Of a stretch of 64,000 nt of DNA, positions 7,363-17,451 are shown piece after piece (the stretch's first letter is position 1; each line of letters starts with the position of its first letter). The notes under the pieces were generated by a model. It did not search any database. It was not told where the DNA came from and was given only the letters and a program-made list of their open reading frames with translations. The stretch comes from an uncultured Paracoccaceae bacterium (GTDB taxonomy: Bacteria > Pseudomonadota > Alphaproteobacteria > Rhodobacterales > Rhodobacteraceae), in NCBI GenBank assembly GCA_943787985.1, contig CALSOO010000006.1:1-64000 (forward strand), read 5' to 3'. The position numbers were made by a program, and so were the translations under genes.

Positions 7363-10101
7363 TTACCCTTCGGCAGCGCGCTCCACCCCTTCAACGATCG
7401 CAGCGCGCAGGCGTTTCTCCAGCGTCTTTTGTTTGCTCTCGGAATGATACTTTAGCCCGAACATATCCTTCACATAGAACGTGTCCACGGCCTGCTCCCC
7501 GTAGGTGGCGATGACCGCATTGGCGATATACACATTCGAGGAGGCAAGGCTGCGCGTCAGGTCGTGCAACAGGCCGGGGCGGTCGCGGGTGTCGACCTCG
7601 ATGATGGTGTAAATTTCGGACCCGTCGTTGTCGAAACTGATATGGGTCGGGACACGGAATGCTTTTTCGCGTTTCTTGACTTTGTCGCGGTCCAGAATGG
7701 CGTCGCGGGTGACGACCTCACCGGCCAGCGTCCGTTCGATCATCTTGCGCAACCGTGGCAGGCGCGCCGCATCATAGGGTTGCCCTTCGGCGTCCTGAAT
7801 CCAGAAGGCGTCCGTCACAAACCCATCTTTGGTGGTGTAGCTGCGCGCGTCCACAACGTTGGCTCCGACCAACGCCAAAGCCCCCGTGAGGCGGGCAAAA
7901 ATGCCGGGATGGTCTTGCATCACAAAACAGGCGCGGGTCGCGTCGCGGTCCTCGTCGGGGTGCAAATCCATCAGGATTTTGTCGCTGTCCATCTCGCGCA
8001 GCAAACCTGCAAACACCACATGGGCGGTGACGTGCAACCCTTGCCAATAGGGGGCGTAATGGCGTCCGGTCTCGACCTGCACCGCCTTGCGTGGCCAGTC
8101 CGCCAAGGCCGCGCGCAGTGCCTTCTTGGCCTCCGCGCCACGGTTCTCGCGGTTGAGCGCTTCCATCCCGTTTTCCAGCGCATTTTCCGTCTGGCGGTAC
8201 AGGGCGCGGATCAGGACGGCTTTCCAGTTGTTCCACGTGTCGGGACCAACGCCGCGAATGTCACACACCGTCAACACACACAGCAGGCCCAAGCGTTCCA
8301 CGGACTTCACCGCCTTGGCAAAATCACGCACCGTGCGCGGATCCGCGATGTCGCGCTTTTGGGCCATGTCGGACATCAACAGGTGATAGCGGACCAGCCA
8401 CTCCACCGTGTCCACGTCCTCTTGTTTCAGACCCAAACGGGGGGCGACCTTGCGCACAATTTGCGCGCCCAGAATGGAGTGATCCTCGGATCGGCCCTTG
8501 CCGATGTCATGCAGCAACATCGCCACATAAAGCACCTTGCGATTGACCCCGTTCTGGAGGATCGAGGAGGCGACAGGCAGGTCTTCTTCCAACTCGCCCC
8601 GTTCAATCATCGCAAGGTTGGCGATGCACTGGATCGTGTGCTCGTCCACCGTATAGCTGTGATACATATTGAACTGCATCATGGCGACGATGGGCTCGAA
8701 TTCGGGAATGAAAGCGGCCAGAACCCCCAATTCGTTCATGCGTCGCAGCGCGCGTTCGGGGTTGCCGTGTTTGAGCATCAGATCAAGGAATATGCTGCGG
8801 GCTTCGGGGGTGTTGCGCATGCCGTCGTCAATGAGTTGCATGTTGGATTTCACCAAACGCATCGCATCGGGGTGGATCAACATGCCCGTGCGCAAAGCTT
8901 CTTCAAAGATGCGCAAAAGGTTGAGTTTATCGGCCAGAAATGCCGCATCATCTTCGATGGCGAGGCGGTTGTGGATCACAACATACCCGTCTTTGACGCG
9001 GGGTTTGCGTTTGAAAATCCGCTCCAGCAGGGGGGCGGGTTTGATGTGCATCGCTTCCAGCTTGGTCAGAAAGATGCGGGTCAAATCGCCCACTTCGGTG
9101 GCGTGCAGAAAATACGCCTGCATAAAGACCTCGACGGCGCGGCGCCCGCCTGTGTCTTTGTACCCCATGGCCTCGGCGACCATGACCTGCATGTCGAACG
9201 TCAGATGCTCGCTGGCGCGGTTGTTGATCAGATGCAGGTGCGACCGGACAGCCCACAAAAAGTCCTCGGCAGAGACGAATTCGCGGAACTCCTCTTGGGT
9301 AAACACGCCCTTTTCCACCAGATCGGCCGCGTCCTGAACGCCGTGGATATGTTTGGAAATCCAGAACAGGGATTGCAGATCGCGCAACCCCCCTTTGCCC
9401 TCTTTGACGTTGGGCTCCACCACATAGCGCTGCCCTTGTTTGTCGTGCCGCTTGTCGCGCTCTGCGAGCTTGGCATCGATGAATTTGGGACCCGCAGAGG
9501 GGATGAACAAGTCCTTCCACAAACTGTCCTCAAGCTCTTTGGCGAGCCCCGTGTCGCCGGTGACAAAACGGTGTTCCAGCATGGCGGTGCAGATGGTCGC
9601 GTCCTCACCACCAAGGCGGATGCAATCCGCGATGGTGCGGCTGGAATGCCCGACCTTCAGCTTTAGATCCCACAGCATGTAGAGCATGCTCTCGATCACG
9701 CTCTCGGCCCATGCGGTGACTTTGTAGGGGGTCAGAAACAGGAGATCGACATCGGAAAACGGGGCCATTTCCCCGCGCCCGTATCCACCGACCGCGATAA
9801 CAGACAGGCGCTCTCCGGCGGTGGGGTTCGGGTTGGGATGCAAGTGCCGCGCGAGGTCAAGGCAGGCAATGACCAACTGGTCGGTCAGGTGGGTGTAGGC
9901 GCGGGTCATGGGGCGGGCCGCAAAGGGCGCTGCGATGAAACCGGCCTTGATGCGCGCGCGGCCCAGCTTTTGCATGTCGCGCAGCCACGCGACCATGTCC
10001 GCACGTACGGTGTCAGGGGAGGCTGCGTACAGCTGTGCCTCGAAGGCTGCGCGATCAAAAACCTGATCAGCAGGGCAGATCAACTCTGCGGAAATATCCA
10101 T
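7363..10101 (-). CDS. glnD: [Protein-PII] uridylyltransferase/uridylyl-removing enzyme
   Basis: This enzyme senses glutamine and adds or removes UMP from PII proteins, setting nitrogen control. The 912-aa product has the full domain order. The nucleotidyltransferase domain has GGYGRG at 105-110 followed by the metal-binding SDVDLLFL. The middle domain is helical. The HD phosphohydrolase has LLHDIGKGRSEDHS near residue 528. Two ACT domains lie in the last 200 residues (HPGIFARLTGALALVG and DRPGLLHDLTRSLASS). Length and motifs are normal, so it should be active. It starts 28 bp before the end of the LpoA-like lipoprotein gene, which lies upstream on the same strand, and has its own hairpin terminator. 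Confidence 0.97.
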   Translation of the reverse strand: MDISAELICPADQVFDRAAFEAQLYAASPDTVRADMVAWLRDMQKLGRARIKAGFIAAPFAARPMTRAYTHLTDQLVIACLDLARHLHPNPNPTAGERLSVIAVGGYGRGEMAPFSDVDLLFLTPYKVTAWAESVIESMLYMLWDLKLKVGHSSRTIADCIRLGGEDATICTAMLEHRFVTGDTGLAKELEDSLWKDLFIPSAGPKFIDAKLAERDKRHDKQGQRYVVEPNVKEGKGGLRDLQSLFWISKHIHGVQDAADLVEKGVFTQEEFREFVSAEDFLWAVRSHLHLINNRASEHLTFDMQVMVAEAMGYKDTGGRRAVEVFMQAYFLHATEVGDLTRIFLTKLEAMHIKPAPLLERIFKRKPRVKDGYVVIHNRLAIEDDAAFLADKLNLLRIFEEALRTGMLIHPDAMRLVKSNMQLIDDGMRNTPEARSIFLDLMLKHGNPERALRRMNELGVLAAFIPEFEPIVAMMQFNMYHSYTVDEHTIQCIANLAMIERGELEEDLPVASSILQNGVNRKVLYVAMLLHDIGKGRSEDHSILGAQIVRKVAPRLGLKQEDVDTVEWLVRYHLLMSDMAQKRDIADPRTVRDFAKAVKSVERLGLLCVLTVCDIRGVGPDTWNNWKAVLIRALYRQTENALENGMEALNRENRGAEAKKALRAALADWPRKAVQVETGRHYAPYWQGLHVTAHVVFAGLLREMDSDKILMDLHPDEDRDATRACFVMQDHPGIFARLTGALALVGANVVDARSYTTKDGFVTDAFWIQDAEGQPYDAARLPRLRKMIERTLAGEVVTRDAILDRDKVKKREKAFRVPTHISFDNDGSEIYTIIEVDTRDRPGLLHDLTRSLASSNVYIANAVIATYGEQAVDTFYVKDMFGLKYHSESKQKTLEKRLRAAIVEGVERAAEG

Positions 10102-10128
10102 AAATGATCTGCCCTGATGGTGGTTTGA

Positions 10129-11313
10129 TTAAAAGCCCGGACCGCCGAAGCCGGTGGGCGCATTGTCGAGGATGACAACTTGTTTGTTCTGGATCGCCGC
10201 CACCGCCAGACCGCGTTGGTTGGTGCCGTCCGTGCGAAGGCGAAACGCGCCTGTGGCCCCTTGGAAACCGGCGCCCTCGGTCAAAGACCCCGTGCCCAGC
10301 GGGTTGGAGCGGGCCCCCGAAACAAGCGCACCGACAGCGGCGATGCCATCAAAGGACAAGCCGGCAATCGGGTGGGGGGCTTTGCCATAGGCGGCCTCGT
10401 ATTTCGACCGGAACGCCGCGGTGCGGGCCGGATCAGGCAAAGCAAACCAGCCGCCCTGCACACCCGGAGTGGCGAGGGTCTGAACCGGAATGTCCCAGCG
10501 CGTCAGGCCGATGAATTGGGACTTGGCAGAGGTCACGCCAGCTTCGGGCAGCATCTGCGCCAAAAAGGGCAGCTCCGTTGATGTAGGAGAGGTCATAAAG
10601 ACCGCATTGGCCCCACTGTTCTCAACCGCGGCTTTGATCTTGGGAATGGCGGCGATTACGCCCTCTTGGGACAGCGGATAATCCACCGTGCCGGCCAGCG
10701 TTGACCCTGAGTTGGTGATGGCGGACTGAATGGCATTGCGGCCCAATTGTCCGGCGACATCTTGCGCACTGACCACCACAATTTTGTCTTTGCCTTGAGT
10801 TTTGGCGTAGCTGATCAGGCGATTGGCCGTGTTGTCAAACGTCGAGCCGAGGATGAAAACGTTGCCCCCCGCGATGGTCGTGTTGTTGGAAAACGCCAGA
10901 ACGTTGACGCCGGTGTTTGCGATTGCAACACCAGCTGCGTTTGCGGCTTCTGCGTAGAGCGGGCCGATGATGATTTTAGCGCCGTCGCTGACCGCTTGGG
11001 TCGCTTGGGTCGCGGCCGTCGCAGCATTGCCGCCTGTGCCGTAAACGCGCAGGTCGATTTTCACGCCCTTGAGATCCCGAATAGCCAGGCGGGCTGCGTT
11101 CTCGAGGCTTTGGGCCAACAGATCATCGCTGGCCGATCCCCCCCCGCGCGGCACCAGCAAGGCGACCGGAACGGGTTCGGATTTGTTGGTGCTTGGACCT
11201 GGGTTGCCAAGACCGCCAATGGCGATGTCGTCACATGCGGCAAGCCCGAGGGCAAGAACCGGCAAAACGAGGCACCGCAGTGTCTTGCGGGCGGATTGGA
11301 AAAGCGCGAACAT
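10129..11313 (-). CDS. LpoA/LppC-like lipoprotein (penicillin-binding protein activator type)
   Basis: This 394-aa protein has a lipoprotein signal, a hydrophobic stretch ending LAAC with the lipidated cysteine at residue 27. A type 1 periplasmic binding fold of the Leu/Ile/Val-binding kind follows (VALLVPRGGG, then IIGPLYAEAANAAGVA). In alphaproteobacteria this gene stands divergently next to rsmI, as here, and is annotated as a penicillin-binding protein activator. A role in peptidoglycan synthesis at the outer membrane is inferred from E. coli LpoA. It lacks an obvious TPR domain, so the match is to the C-terminal half of LpoA only. The ATG at 11313 follows a GGGAG site. Confidence 0.8.
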   Translation of the reverse strand: MFALFQSARKTLRCLVLPVLALGLAACDDIAIGGLGNPGPSTNKSEPVPVALLVPRGGGSASDDLLAQSLENAARLAIRDLKGVKIDLRVYGTGGNAATAATQATQAVSDGAKIIIGPLYAEAANAAGVAIANTGVNVLAFSNNTTIAGGNVFILGSTFDNTANRLISYAKTQGKDKIVVVSAQDVAGQLGRNAIQSAITNSGSTLAGTVDYPLSQEGVIAAIPKIKAAVENSGANAVFMTSPTSTELPFLAQMLPEAGVTSAKSQFIGLTRWDIPVQTLATPGVQGGWFALPDPARTAAFRSKYEAAYGKAPHPIAGLSFDGIAAVGALVSGARSNPLGTGSLTEGAGFQGATGAFRLRTDGTNQRGLAVAAIQNKQVVILDNAPTGFGGPGF

Positions 11314-11398
11314 TGATGCATTACTCCCTGTGTGGGCACCACATGTGTGACGCTCCGGTTTTTGGCAATAATAAACGTCACGAAAGGCGGGTCCAGCT

Positions 11399-12253
11399 TT
11401 GAATTTTCAAAAGGTTCCCCTTGCGCCCTCGATCTATTTCGTGGGTGTCCCGATTGGCACGGCCCGTGACATCACGTTGCGCGCTTTGGATGTGTTGGCT
11501 TCGGCCCATGTTTTGGCCGCCGAGGACACCCGCAGCTTGCGCAAGTTGATGGAAATCCATGGGGTCCCGTTGGAGGGCCGGCGCATCATCGCGTTGCACG
11601 ATCACTCAGGGAACAAGGTGATTGAGGGACTTTTGGACGCTGTAAAGTCAGGCAAATCTGTGGCCTACGCCTCCGAGGCGGGGATGCCTTTGATTGCCGA
11701 TCCGGGCTTTGAACTGAGCCGCGCTGCTGCTGAAGCCGGGGTGGGCCAAACATGCGCGCCGGGTGCCTCCGCGGTGCTCACGGCTTTGGCCCTTGCGGGG
11801 TTGCCGACGGATGCTTTTCATTTTGCGGGCTTCCTGCCGTCTGCAAAAGGCGCCCGTCGCAGTGCCTTGGAGGGCCTCAAAGACACCCGCGCCACCCTGG
11901 CGTTTTACGAATCACCCAAGCGGATCGGGGCCACTTTGCAAGACGCCGCGCTGGTTTTGGGCGAAACGCGCCGCGCCGCCGTGTGCCGCGAGCTCACCAA
12001 AAAGTTCGAAGAAGTTGTCCGCGGCACGTTGGAGGAGCTGGCCGAGCGCTATCAATCCGCCAGCGTAAAAGGCGAAATTGTGCTGTTGGTGGATCGCGGA
12101 AATTTACCCGACGTTAGCGAAATTGACATAGAAACCGCGCTTAAGGATGCGATGGAACGGATGTCGATGCGCGATGCAGTGGATGCTGTGTCCGTGGCCC
12201 ATAAAACCCCCCGTCGCAAAGTGTACCAGTTGGCTTTAGACATGGGGAAGTGA
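11399..12253 (+). CDS. rsmI: 16S rRNA (cytidine(1402)-2'-O)-methyltransferase
   Basis: RsmI methylates the 2'-OH of C1402 in the ribosomal decoding centre using S-adenosylmethionine. The 284-aa product has the tetrapyrrole-methylase fold with the expected blocks: IYFVGVPIGTARDITLRALDVL at the N terminus, AEDTRSLRKLM, HDHSGNK, and EAGMPLIADPGFELSRAA. The start is a TTG at 11399, which places the conserved N terminus correctly behind an AAAGGCGGG site. The yraN start codon follows the stop codon after one base, so the two are co-translated. Confidence 0.95.
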   Translation: MNFQKVPLAPSIYFVGVPIGTARDITLRALDVLASAHVLAAEDTRSLRKLMEIHGVPLEGRRIIALHDHSGNKVIEGLLDAVKSGKSVAYASEAGMPLIADPGFELSRAAAEAGVGQTCAPGASAVLTALALAGLPTDAFHFAGFLPSAKGARRSALEGLKDTRATLAFYESPKRIGATLQDAALVLGETRRAAVCRELTKKFEEVVRGTLEELAERYQSASVKGEIVLLVDRGNLPDVSEIDIETALKDAMERMSMRDAVDAVSVAHKTPRRKVYQLALDMGK

Positions 12254-12254
12254 T

Positions 12255-12623
12255 TTGGCGCGACGTGAAACAGGTGAAATGGCGTATCACGCAGGTCTGT
12301 CTGCGGAAGCCACGATTTCAAACGCTTACGAGATGCGTGGCCTGCCGATTGCGGAATGCCGATGGCGCGGTGTCGCCGGTGAAATTGACCTGATTGCCCG
12401 TGACGGTGAAGCTGTTGTGTTCGTTGAGGTAAAACAAAGCCGCTCCTTTGATCGCGCTGTGGCCCGTATCACCCCCCGCCAGATGAGCCGCGTTTACGCC
12501 ACCGCCGAAGAATTCCTTGCCACCGAGCCGCGCGGGTCCCTCACGGAGGTCCGGTTTGATGTCGCACTTGTGAATGGTCTGGGCGAGGTTCGGATCATCG
12601 AAAACGCCTTTGGGCATGGCTGA
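12255..12623 (+). CDS. yraN: YraN/UPF0102 family nuclease-like protein
   Basis: This 122-aa protein has the PD-(D/E)XK nuclease core: GEIDLIARD with Asp45, followed by VVFVEVK with Glu58 and Lys60. The cellular job of the family is not settled; Holliday-junction-resolvase-like activity has been suggested from the fold. It starts with TTG at 12255, one base after the rsmI stop. The rsmI-yraN-gshB order is widely conserved in alphaproteobacteria. Confidence 0.92.
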   Translation: MARRETGEMAYHAGLSAEATISNAYEMRGLPIAECRWRGVAGEIDLIARDGEAVVFVEVKQSRSFDRAVARITPRQMSRVYATAEEFLATEPRGSLTEVRFDVALVNGLGEVRIIENAFGHG

Positions 12624-12681
12624 CCCATTGCACGCCGGACTTTGCTGCGCCATCTAGGGTGCAACAAACAAGGGGTGCCTT

Positions 12682-13617
12682 ATGAAAATCGCTTTCCAGA
12701 TGGATCCGATCGGTGATGTGAACATCGACGCGGACAGCAGCTTTCGCCTTGCCGAAGAGGCACAGGCGCGCGGTCATACGTTGTTCTTCTACGGCCCTGA
12801 CCAGCTTGCCTATCAAGAAGGGCGCATGACAGGGCGCGGCCATGATTTTACCGTGCAACGTGTTCAGGGCGATCATGCCCACCTTGGTCCGCTCAAAGAA
12901 GTGGACCTGTCGGAATTTGACGTGGTGTGGCTGCGTCAGGATCCGCCGTTTGACATGCACTACATCACCACCACGCATTTGCTGGATCGTCTGGCCGAAA
13001 CAACTTTGGTGGTGAACGACCCGTTCTGGGTGCGCAATTATCCGGAAAAGCTGTTGGTTCTGGACTTTCCCGACTTGACCCCGCCCACCACAATCGCCCG
13101 CGATCTGGACACCATCAAAGCGTTCAAGGCCAAGCACGGCGATGTCATCCTCAAGCCCCTGTACGGCAATGGCGGCGCGGGGGTGTTCCGCCTGACCCCT
13201 GATGATCGCAATCTTAGCTCACTGCACGAGTTGTTCACCGGCTTCAGCCGCGAACCGCTGATTGTGCAGAAATTCCTGCCCGATGTGTCCAAAGGCGACA
13301 AGCGTGTCATTCTGGTGGACGGGGAGCCGGTTGGCGCGATCAACCGTGTTCCTGCGGCTGGCGAGACCCGCTCGAACATGCATGTCGGCGGGCGCCCTGA
13401 GAAAATCGGCCTGAGCGAACGCGATCTTGAGATTTGCGCCCGCATCGGACCGTTGCTGAAGGAAAAAGGGCAGGTTTTTGTGGGGATCGACGTGATTGGC
13501 GACTACCTGACGGAAATAAACGTGACCTCCCCGACCGGCATTCAAGAGCTGGAACGGTTTGACGGCGTGAACATCGCGGCCAAAATTTGGGACGCGATCG
13601 AGGCAAAAAGAGCATGA
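12682..13617 (+). CDS. gshB: Glutathione synthetase
   Basis: This ATP-grasp ligase joins gamma-glutamylcysteine and glycine to make glutathione. The 311-aa length is standard. Recognisable blocks are [20 protein letters not shown] at the N terminus, [27 protein letters not shown] (ATP binding loop) and [18 protein letters not shown] at the C terminus. It lies 58 bp after yraN. Its stop overlaps the start of the following esterase gene by four bases (ATGA), suggesting a single transcript. Confidence 0.97.
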   Translation: MKIAFQMDPIGDVNIDADSSFRLAEEAQARGHTLFFYGPDQLAYQEGRMTGRGHDFTVQRVQGDHAHLGPLKEVDLSEFDVVWLRQDPPFDMHYITTTHLLDRLAETTLVVNDPFWVRNYPEKLLVLDFPDLTPPTTIARDLDTIKAFKAKHGDVILKPLYGNGGAGVFRLTPDDRNLSSLHELFTGFSREPLIVQKFLPDVSKGDKRVILVDGEPVGAINRVPAAGETRSNMHVGGRPEKIGLSERDLEICARIGPLLKEKGQVFVGIDVIGDYLTEINVTSPTGIQELERFDGVNIAAKIWDAIEAKRA

Positions 13618-14528
13618 GCTGGCAGCGCCCGATCCTGAACCGGTGGCTGCGGCTGACAGAGAGGACGTCGCTTGCGCGGGCGGTTGAACCCGAAAAGCTG
13701 CGCCGCGCCTTCGAGTTGAAAGCCAAGCTGTTTTTCCACGGCCCGCGTGGCATGGAGGTGACGGAGGAAACGCTGGGGGACATGGATGGCTTGCGTGTTG
13801 GTGGCCCTTGGGTCGAAAGCGGCAATGTTATTTTGTACTTTCACGGTGGCGGCTATATTTTCGGCAGTCCCAATGTGTACAAAAGCATGTTGGCGAACCT
13901 GTCCAAACGCACGGGAATGGATGCGGTGTTGCCTGTCTATCCGCTGTCCCCCGAGCACCCGTACCCCGCAGCGTTGAATGCGGCCCGCGCCGCATATGAC
14001 GCCATGTTGGCGCAAGGGTATCGCCCCGAACAGATCGTTATGGGCGGCGACAGCGCTGGCGGCAATCTGGTGTTGGCCTTGTTGCTGCAACTGTTGCGCG
14101 ACGCGGCGCCCGTTCCGGCAGGCGTGTTCGCCTTTTCGCCGATCACCGATCTGACCTTTTCGGGGGCGAGTGCGTCTGTGAATGCAGCGCGCGACGTGGT
14201 TTTGCCGATAGAGCGTGCCGCAGATATGGCAGAGATGTTCCTTGCGGGGCAGGCTCCGACCGACCCGATGATCAGCCCTGTTTTCGCGGATTTCAAAGGG
14301 GCCCCGCCCGTATGGATGTGCGTTGGCGATACCGAAATTCTGTTGGACGACACACGCCGTGTTGTGCAGCGGATGCAGGCACAGGATGTCGCGGTAGAGA
14401 TGCACATTGAACGCGATTTGCCCCATGTTTGGCCGTTGTTTCACAACCTGTTGCCCGAAGCGGGCGCGACCTTGGACCAGCTGGCAGGATGGCTCACCCA
14501 GCGTTTGAACCAGGCAAACGATAGCTGA
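13614..14528 (+). CDS. Alpha/beta hydrolase, hormone-sensitive lipase (family IV) type
   Basis: This 304-aa esterase-like protein has the family IV oxyanion motif HGGG at residues 77-80 and the nucleophile elbow GGDSAGG with Ser147. An acidic residue in [10 protein letters not shown] and a histidine in LPHVWPLF complete the likely triad. The start at 13614 overlaps the gshB stop. The 3' end overlaps comM, which runs the other way, by 35 bp. Substrate unknown; short-chain esters are usual for the family. Confidence 0.88.
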   Translation: MSWQRPILNRWLRLTERTSLARAVEPEKLRRAFELKAKLFFHGPRGMEVTEETLGDMDGLRVGGPWVESGNVILYFHGGGYIFGSPNVYKSMLANLSKRTGMDAVLPVYPLSPEHPYPAALNAARAAYDAMLAQGYRPEQIVMGGDSAGGNLVLALLLQLLRDAAPVPAGVFAFSPITDLTFSGASASVNAARDVVLPIERAADMAEMFLAGQAPTDPMISPVFADFKGAPPVWMCVGDTEILLDDTRRVVQRMQAQDVAVEMHIERDLPHVWPLFHNLLPEAGATLDQLAGWLTQRLNQANDS

Positions 14529-16008
14529 GCGCTTCGGCCAGATGGGGGGTGCGCACGATCGCGTCCCCGTCCAGATCCGCGATTGTCCGCGCCACTCTAA
14601 GCATGCGGTGATACCCTCGCGCTGACAGTTTGAACCGCTCTGCGGCTTGCTGCAAAAGGGCGCGTGCTTCGGTGTCTGGCGTTGCGATTTCCATCAGGGC
14701 CTCGCCTGCGGCATCGGCATTCGAGCGCACATCGGGGTGGTCCTCGTACCGCTGGTCTTGGACCGCGCGCGCTGTTGTGACCCGCCGCCGGACTTGCGCG
14801 GAGGTGTCCCCGTCACAGGGCAAATCAAGGTCGGTGTAGCTGACAGGGGGCACGTCGATGCGCATGTCAAAGCGGTCCATCAGTGGCCCTGAAATTTTCC
14901 CCAGATAGTCCTGTCCGCACATGGGAACTTTGGCACAAGCGCGTTCGGGATCCGACATGTAACCGCATTTGCAGGGATTGGCGGCGGCGATCAGCATGAA
15001 TTTGCAAGGATATTTCACATGGGCATTGGCGCGCGACACCATCACTTCGCCGGTTTCGATCGGTTGGCGCAAAGTTTCCAGAACCGTGCGTTGGAATTCG
15101 GGCAATTCGTCCATGAACAAAACGCCGTTGTGCGCCAGTGACACTTCCCCCGGTTTTGCCCCCCGCCCCCCGCCTATGATCGCGGCCATAGACGCCGTGT
15201 GGTGTGGTTCGCGAAACGGGCGCGTGCGGGAAATCCCCCCCTCATCCAACAGCCCCGAGAGCGAGTGGATCATCGAGGTTTCGAGCGCCTCAAGCGGGGA
15301 AAGCGGCGGCAACAATCCGGGCAAGCGCGCGGCCAGCATGGATTTTCCCGAGCCGGGTGTGCCGACAAACATCAGGTGGTGACGTCCTGCTGCGGCGATT
15401 TCAAGCGCGCGTTTGGCCCGTTCCTGCCCTTTGACGTCGCGCAAATCGCGGCTGCTGTCATGCAGCGTGACTTCACCGGGTTTGGCGGGTTCCAACGGGT
15501 TTTGGCCTGTGAAATGGCGCACCACATCCCCTAAGCTGGCAGGGGCGATGACTTGGGTGTTGCCGACCCACGCGGCTTCGGCCCCGCACCCTTTGGGGCA
15601 GACCAACCCCCGTTCCTGTTCGGCGGCGGCCATCGCGGCGGGCAATGCGCCGATGACAGGCACAAGGGTTCCGTCAAGGGACAGTTCCCCCAGCGCCACC
15701 ATCGCTTCGACCGCGTCTTTGGGGATGATTTCGAGTGCGGCGAGCAGTGCCATGGCAATGGGCAGGTCGAAATGCGACCCTTCTTTGGGCAGATCGGCAG
15801 GCGATAGGTTAATGGTGATCCGTTTGGAGGGCAGCGCAATCGCCATCGACCCAAGGGCCGTGCGCACGCGGTCGCGCGCCTCTGACACGGCTTTGTCAGG
15901 CAGGCCCACGATGGAAAACGCAGGCATTCCCGGGGCCACGGCGCATTGCACTTCGACTTGGCGCGCCTCGACCCCCTGAAACGCCACTGTGTAGGCCCGA
16001 GCAATCAT
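14494..16008 (-). CDS. comM: YifB/ComM-type Mg chelatase-like AAA ATPase
   Basis: The product of about 504 aa has an N-terminal Lon-protease-like domain without catalytic activity (AYTVAFQGVEARQVEVQC, GLPDKAVSEARDRVRTAL). A AAA+ ATPase follows with Walker A GTPGSGKSM and Walker B VLFMDELPEF, with a C-terminal Mg-chelatase-like domain after it. ComM is a branch-migration helicase that helps integrate DNA during natural transformation. The frame opens five codons further upstream; the ATG at 16008 fits the usual MxARxYTVAFQG start. A CGYMSDPERAC cysteine-containing loop is typical of the family. Confidence 0.93.
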   Translation of the reverse strand: MIARAYTVAFQGVEARQVEVQCAVAPGMPAFSIVGLPDKAVSEARDRVRTALGSMAIALPSKRITINLSPADLPKEGSHFDLPIAMALLAALEIIPKDAVEAMVALGELSLDGTLVPVIGALPAAMAAAEQERGLVCPKGCGAEAAWVGNTQVIAPASLGDVVRHFTGQNPLEPAKPGEVTLHDSSRDLRDVKGQERAKRALEIAAAGRHHLMFVGTPGSGKSMLAARLPGLLPPLSPLEALETSMIHSLSGLLDEGGISRTRPFREPHHTASMAAIIGGGRGAKPGEVSLAHNGVLFMDELPEFQRTVLETLRQPIETGEVMVSRANAHVKYPCKFMLIAAANPCKCGYMSDPERACAKVPMCGQDYLGKISGPLMDRFDMRIDVPPVSYTDLDLPCDGDTSAQVRRRVTTARAVQDQRYEDHPDVRSNADAAGEALMEIATPDTEARALLQQAAERFKLSARGYHRMLRVARTIADLDGDAIVRTPHLAEALSYRLPGSNAG

Positions 16009-16135
16009 AGCCCCCCTCCGCAACTGGTTAAGGTTAACCGCTACGGGAGTGGGGTTTAAGTTTGGTTAACGCCTGACGGTGTTTTTGGCTCAGGATGTTG
16101 GATGTTGGATGTGCGCGGCACGGGTGGTGCGGCCT

Positions 16136-16813
16136 TTAGGCTGGCCAGTCTTTGGTTGGAACGCCCATGTCGTAGGGGAATGGGTCGTAGGTGGTTTTCA
16201 GCCCTTCTGCGCGCCACGCCTTGAAAGCAGGATCATTGAGTGTCGTCGCGCAATAGGCCCGCGCGGCGTCGGACACGGGCAGATCATAGCCGACAATGCG
16301 CGCGGCCACCGGTGCGTACATCGCGTCGGCCAGGCTGTATGCCCCGAACAACCACGGTCCGTCTGATTTGAACTTTGCAGCATGGGCCCATAGTGTTTCC
16401 AGGCGATCCAGATCCGCTTGCAGCCCTGCATCGACCGCAAAGCCCACATTCACATGTTGCAGTTGCATGGCGCATTGCCCGCGCAACTGTCCAAAGCTGG
16501 AGGCCATTTCCGCACTGATCCAACGGGCCGTTGCCCGCGCTGCGGCGTCTTTGGGCCACATGGCGATATCGCTGTGCCGCTCTGCCAGCGTTTCTGCCAT
16601 GGCAAGGCTTTCCCCGACCACAGTGCCATCCGGCAATTGCAGCGTTGGGACAAGTTTGGCAGGGGCCAGATGCGCCATATCAGCGGCCATCGTTCCACCG
16701 TAAAGCCCGACGAAATTTGTGTTGAACTCCAGCCCGAATTTTTCGAGCATCAGCCAGCCGCGCAACGACCAGGACGAGAAGGTGCGATCACCAATGTACA
16801 ATTCATAAGTCAT
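16136..16813 (-). CDS. Glutathione S-transferase family protein
   Basis: This 225-aa protein has an N-terminal thioredoxin-like GST domain (YIGDRTFSSWSLRGWLMLEKFGLEF, with the SSWS active-site loop), a conserved VPTLQLPDGTVVGESLAM segment, and a helical C-terminal domain. It probably conjugates glutathione to electrophiles or reduces them. It stands alone, 59 bp from the downstream end of the cobalamin pair on the same strand. The short intergenic region before comM (16024-16135) shows only a small GGATGTT direct repeat. Confidence 0.88.
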   Translation of the reverse strand: MTYELYIGDRTFSSWSLRGWLMLEKFGLEFNTNFVGLYGGTMAADMAHLAPAKLVPTLQLPDGTVVGESLAMAETLAERHSDIAMWPKDAAARATARWISAEMASSFGQLRGQCAMQLQHVNVGFAVDAGLQADLDRLETLWAHAAKFKSDGPWLFGAYSLADAMYAPVAARIVGYDLPVSDAARAYCATTLNDPAFKAWRAEGLKTTYDPFPYDMGVPTKDWPA

Positions 16814-16872
16814 GCTGTGAGCCTATTATTTTACTTTTGTTCTGCGCAATCAGTGATTTGTGCGCTGACCCA

Positions 16873-17451
16873 TCACGGAAGGTGATTGATCCTGTGCACC
16901 GTCGCGCCGTCTGCCGCCCACTCGATTGTGGTGACGGAAAAGTTGTCGATCTTGTGGCCCAGCACCTCGGCTCCGCTGACCCCAAGGGCGCGTTGCATTT
17001 GCGTCAGGATCGCCCCGAAATGTGCCACAGCGATGACGTGTTTAGGGGTGTATTGGCGTGCGATCTGCGCGGCGGCTGTGTGGACGCGGTGCGCGGCCTC
17101 ATTCCAGCTCTCGCCGCCGGGCGGGGTCGCGGTGCCCGGCGTTTCCCAATAGGCGCGGCTGAGGGCGGGGTGGCGTTCGGAGACTTGGGAAAAATCCACA
17201 CCGTCCCAGCTCCCGAAATGAAATTCGCGCAAGCCCGCCGCATGGGGCAGACGGGTGCGTGCGCCTGCGATCGCATCGGCCGTGTCGATGCATCGGCGCA
17301 AATCCGAACTGACCACAACCGCGTCGTCGGGCAGGTGTTCTGACAAGCGCGCGATCTGCTCTGCGTCGCTCAGATCCGCGCCCACGTCGCGCCATCCCAC
17401 AAAGGTTTTTGCATGTGTCGGGGCGTGACGCACCCAGTGCCATGTGGTCAT
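16873..17451 (-). CDS. Histidine phosphatase, probably CobC-type alpha-ribazole phosphatase
   Basis: This 192-aa member of the phosphoglycerate mutase-like family has the catalytic RH at residues 8-9 (VRHAPTHAKTFVGW) and a second conserved block VAHFGAIL near the C terminus. The first four bases of the frame overlap the end of cobU (ATGA), so the two are translated together. In this setting the most likely role is removal of phosphate in the nucleotide-loop steps of cobalamin synthesis (CobC). The family is broad and the exact substrate is inferred from the neighbour. Confidence 0.8.
   Translation of the reverse strand: MTTWHWVRHAPTHAKTFVGWRDVGADLSDAEQIARLSEHLPDDAVVVSSDLRRCIDTADAIAGARTRLPHAAGLREFHFGSWDGVDFSQVSERHPALSRAYWETPGTATPPGGESWNEAAHRVHTAAAQIARQYTPKHVIAVAHFGAILTQMQRALGVSGAEVLGHKIDNFSVTTIEWAADGATVHRINHLP

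Noticed and set aside
7564..9666. A 700-codon open frame on the plus strand opposite glnD
   Set aside because: It is a shadow of glnD, whose motifs are complete on the other strand; the antisense translation has no recognisable domain.
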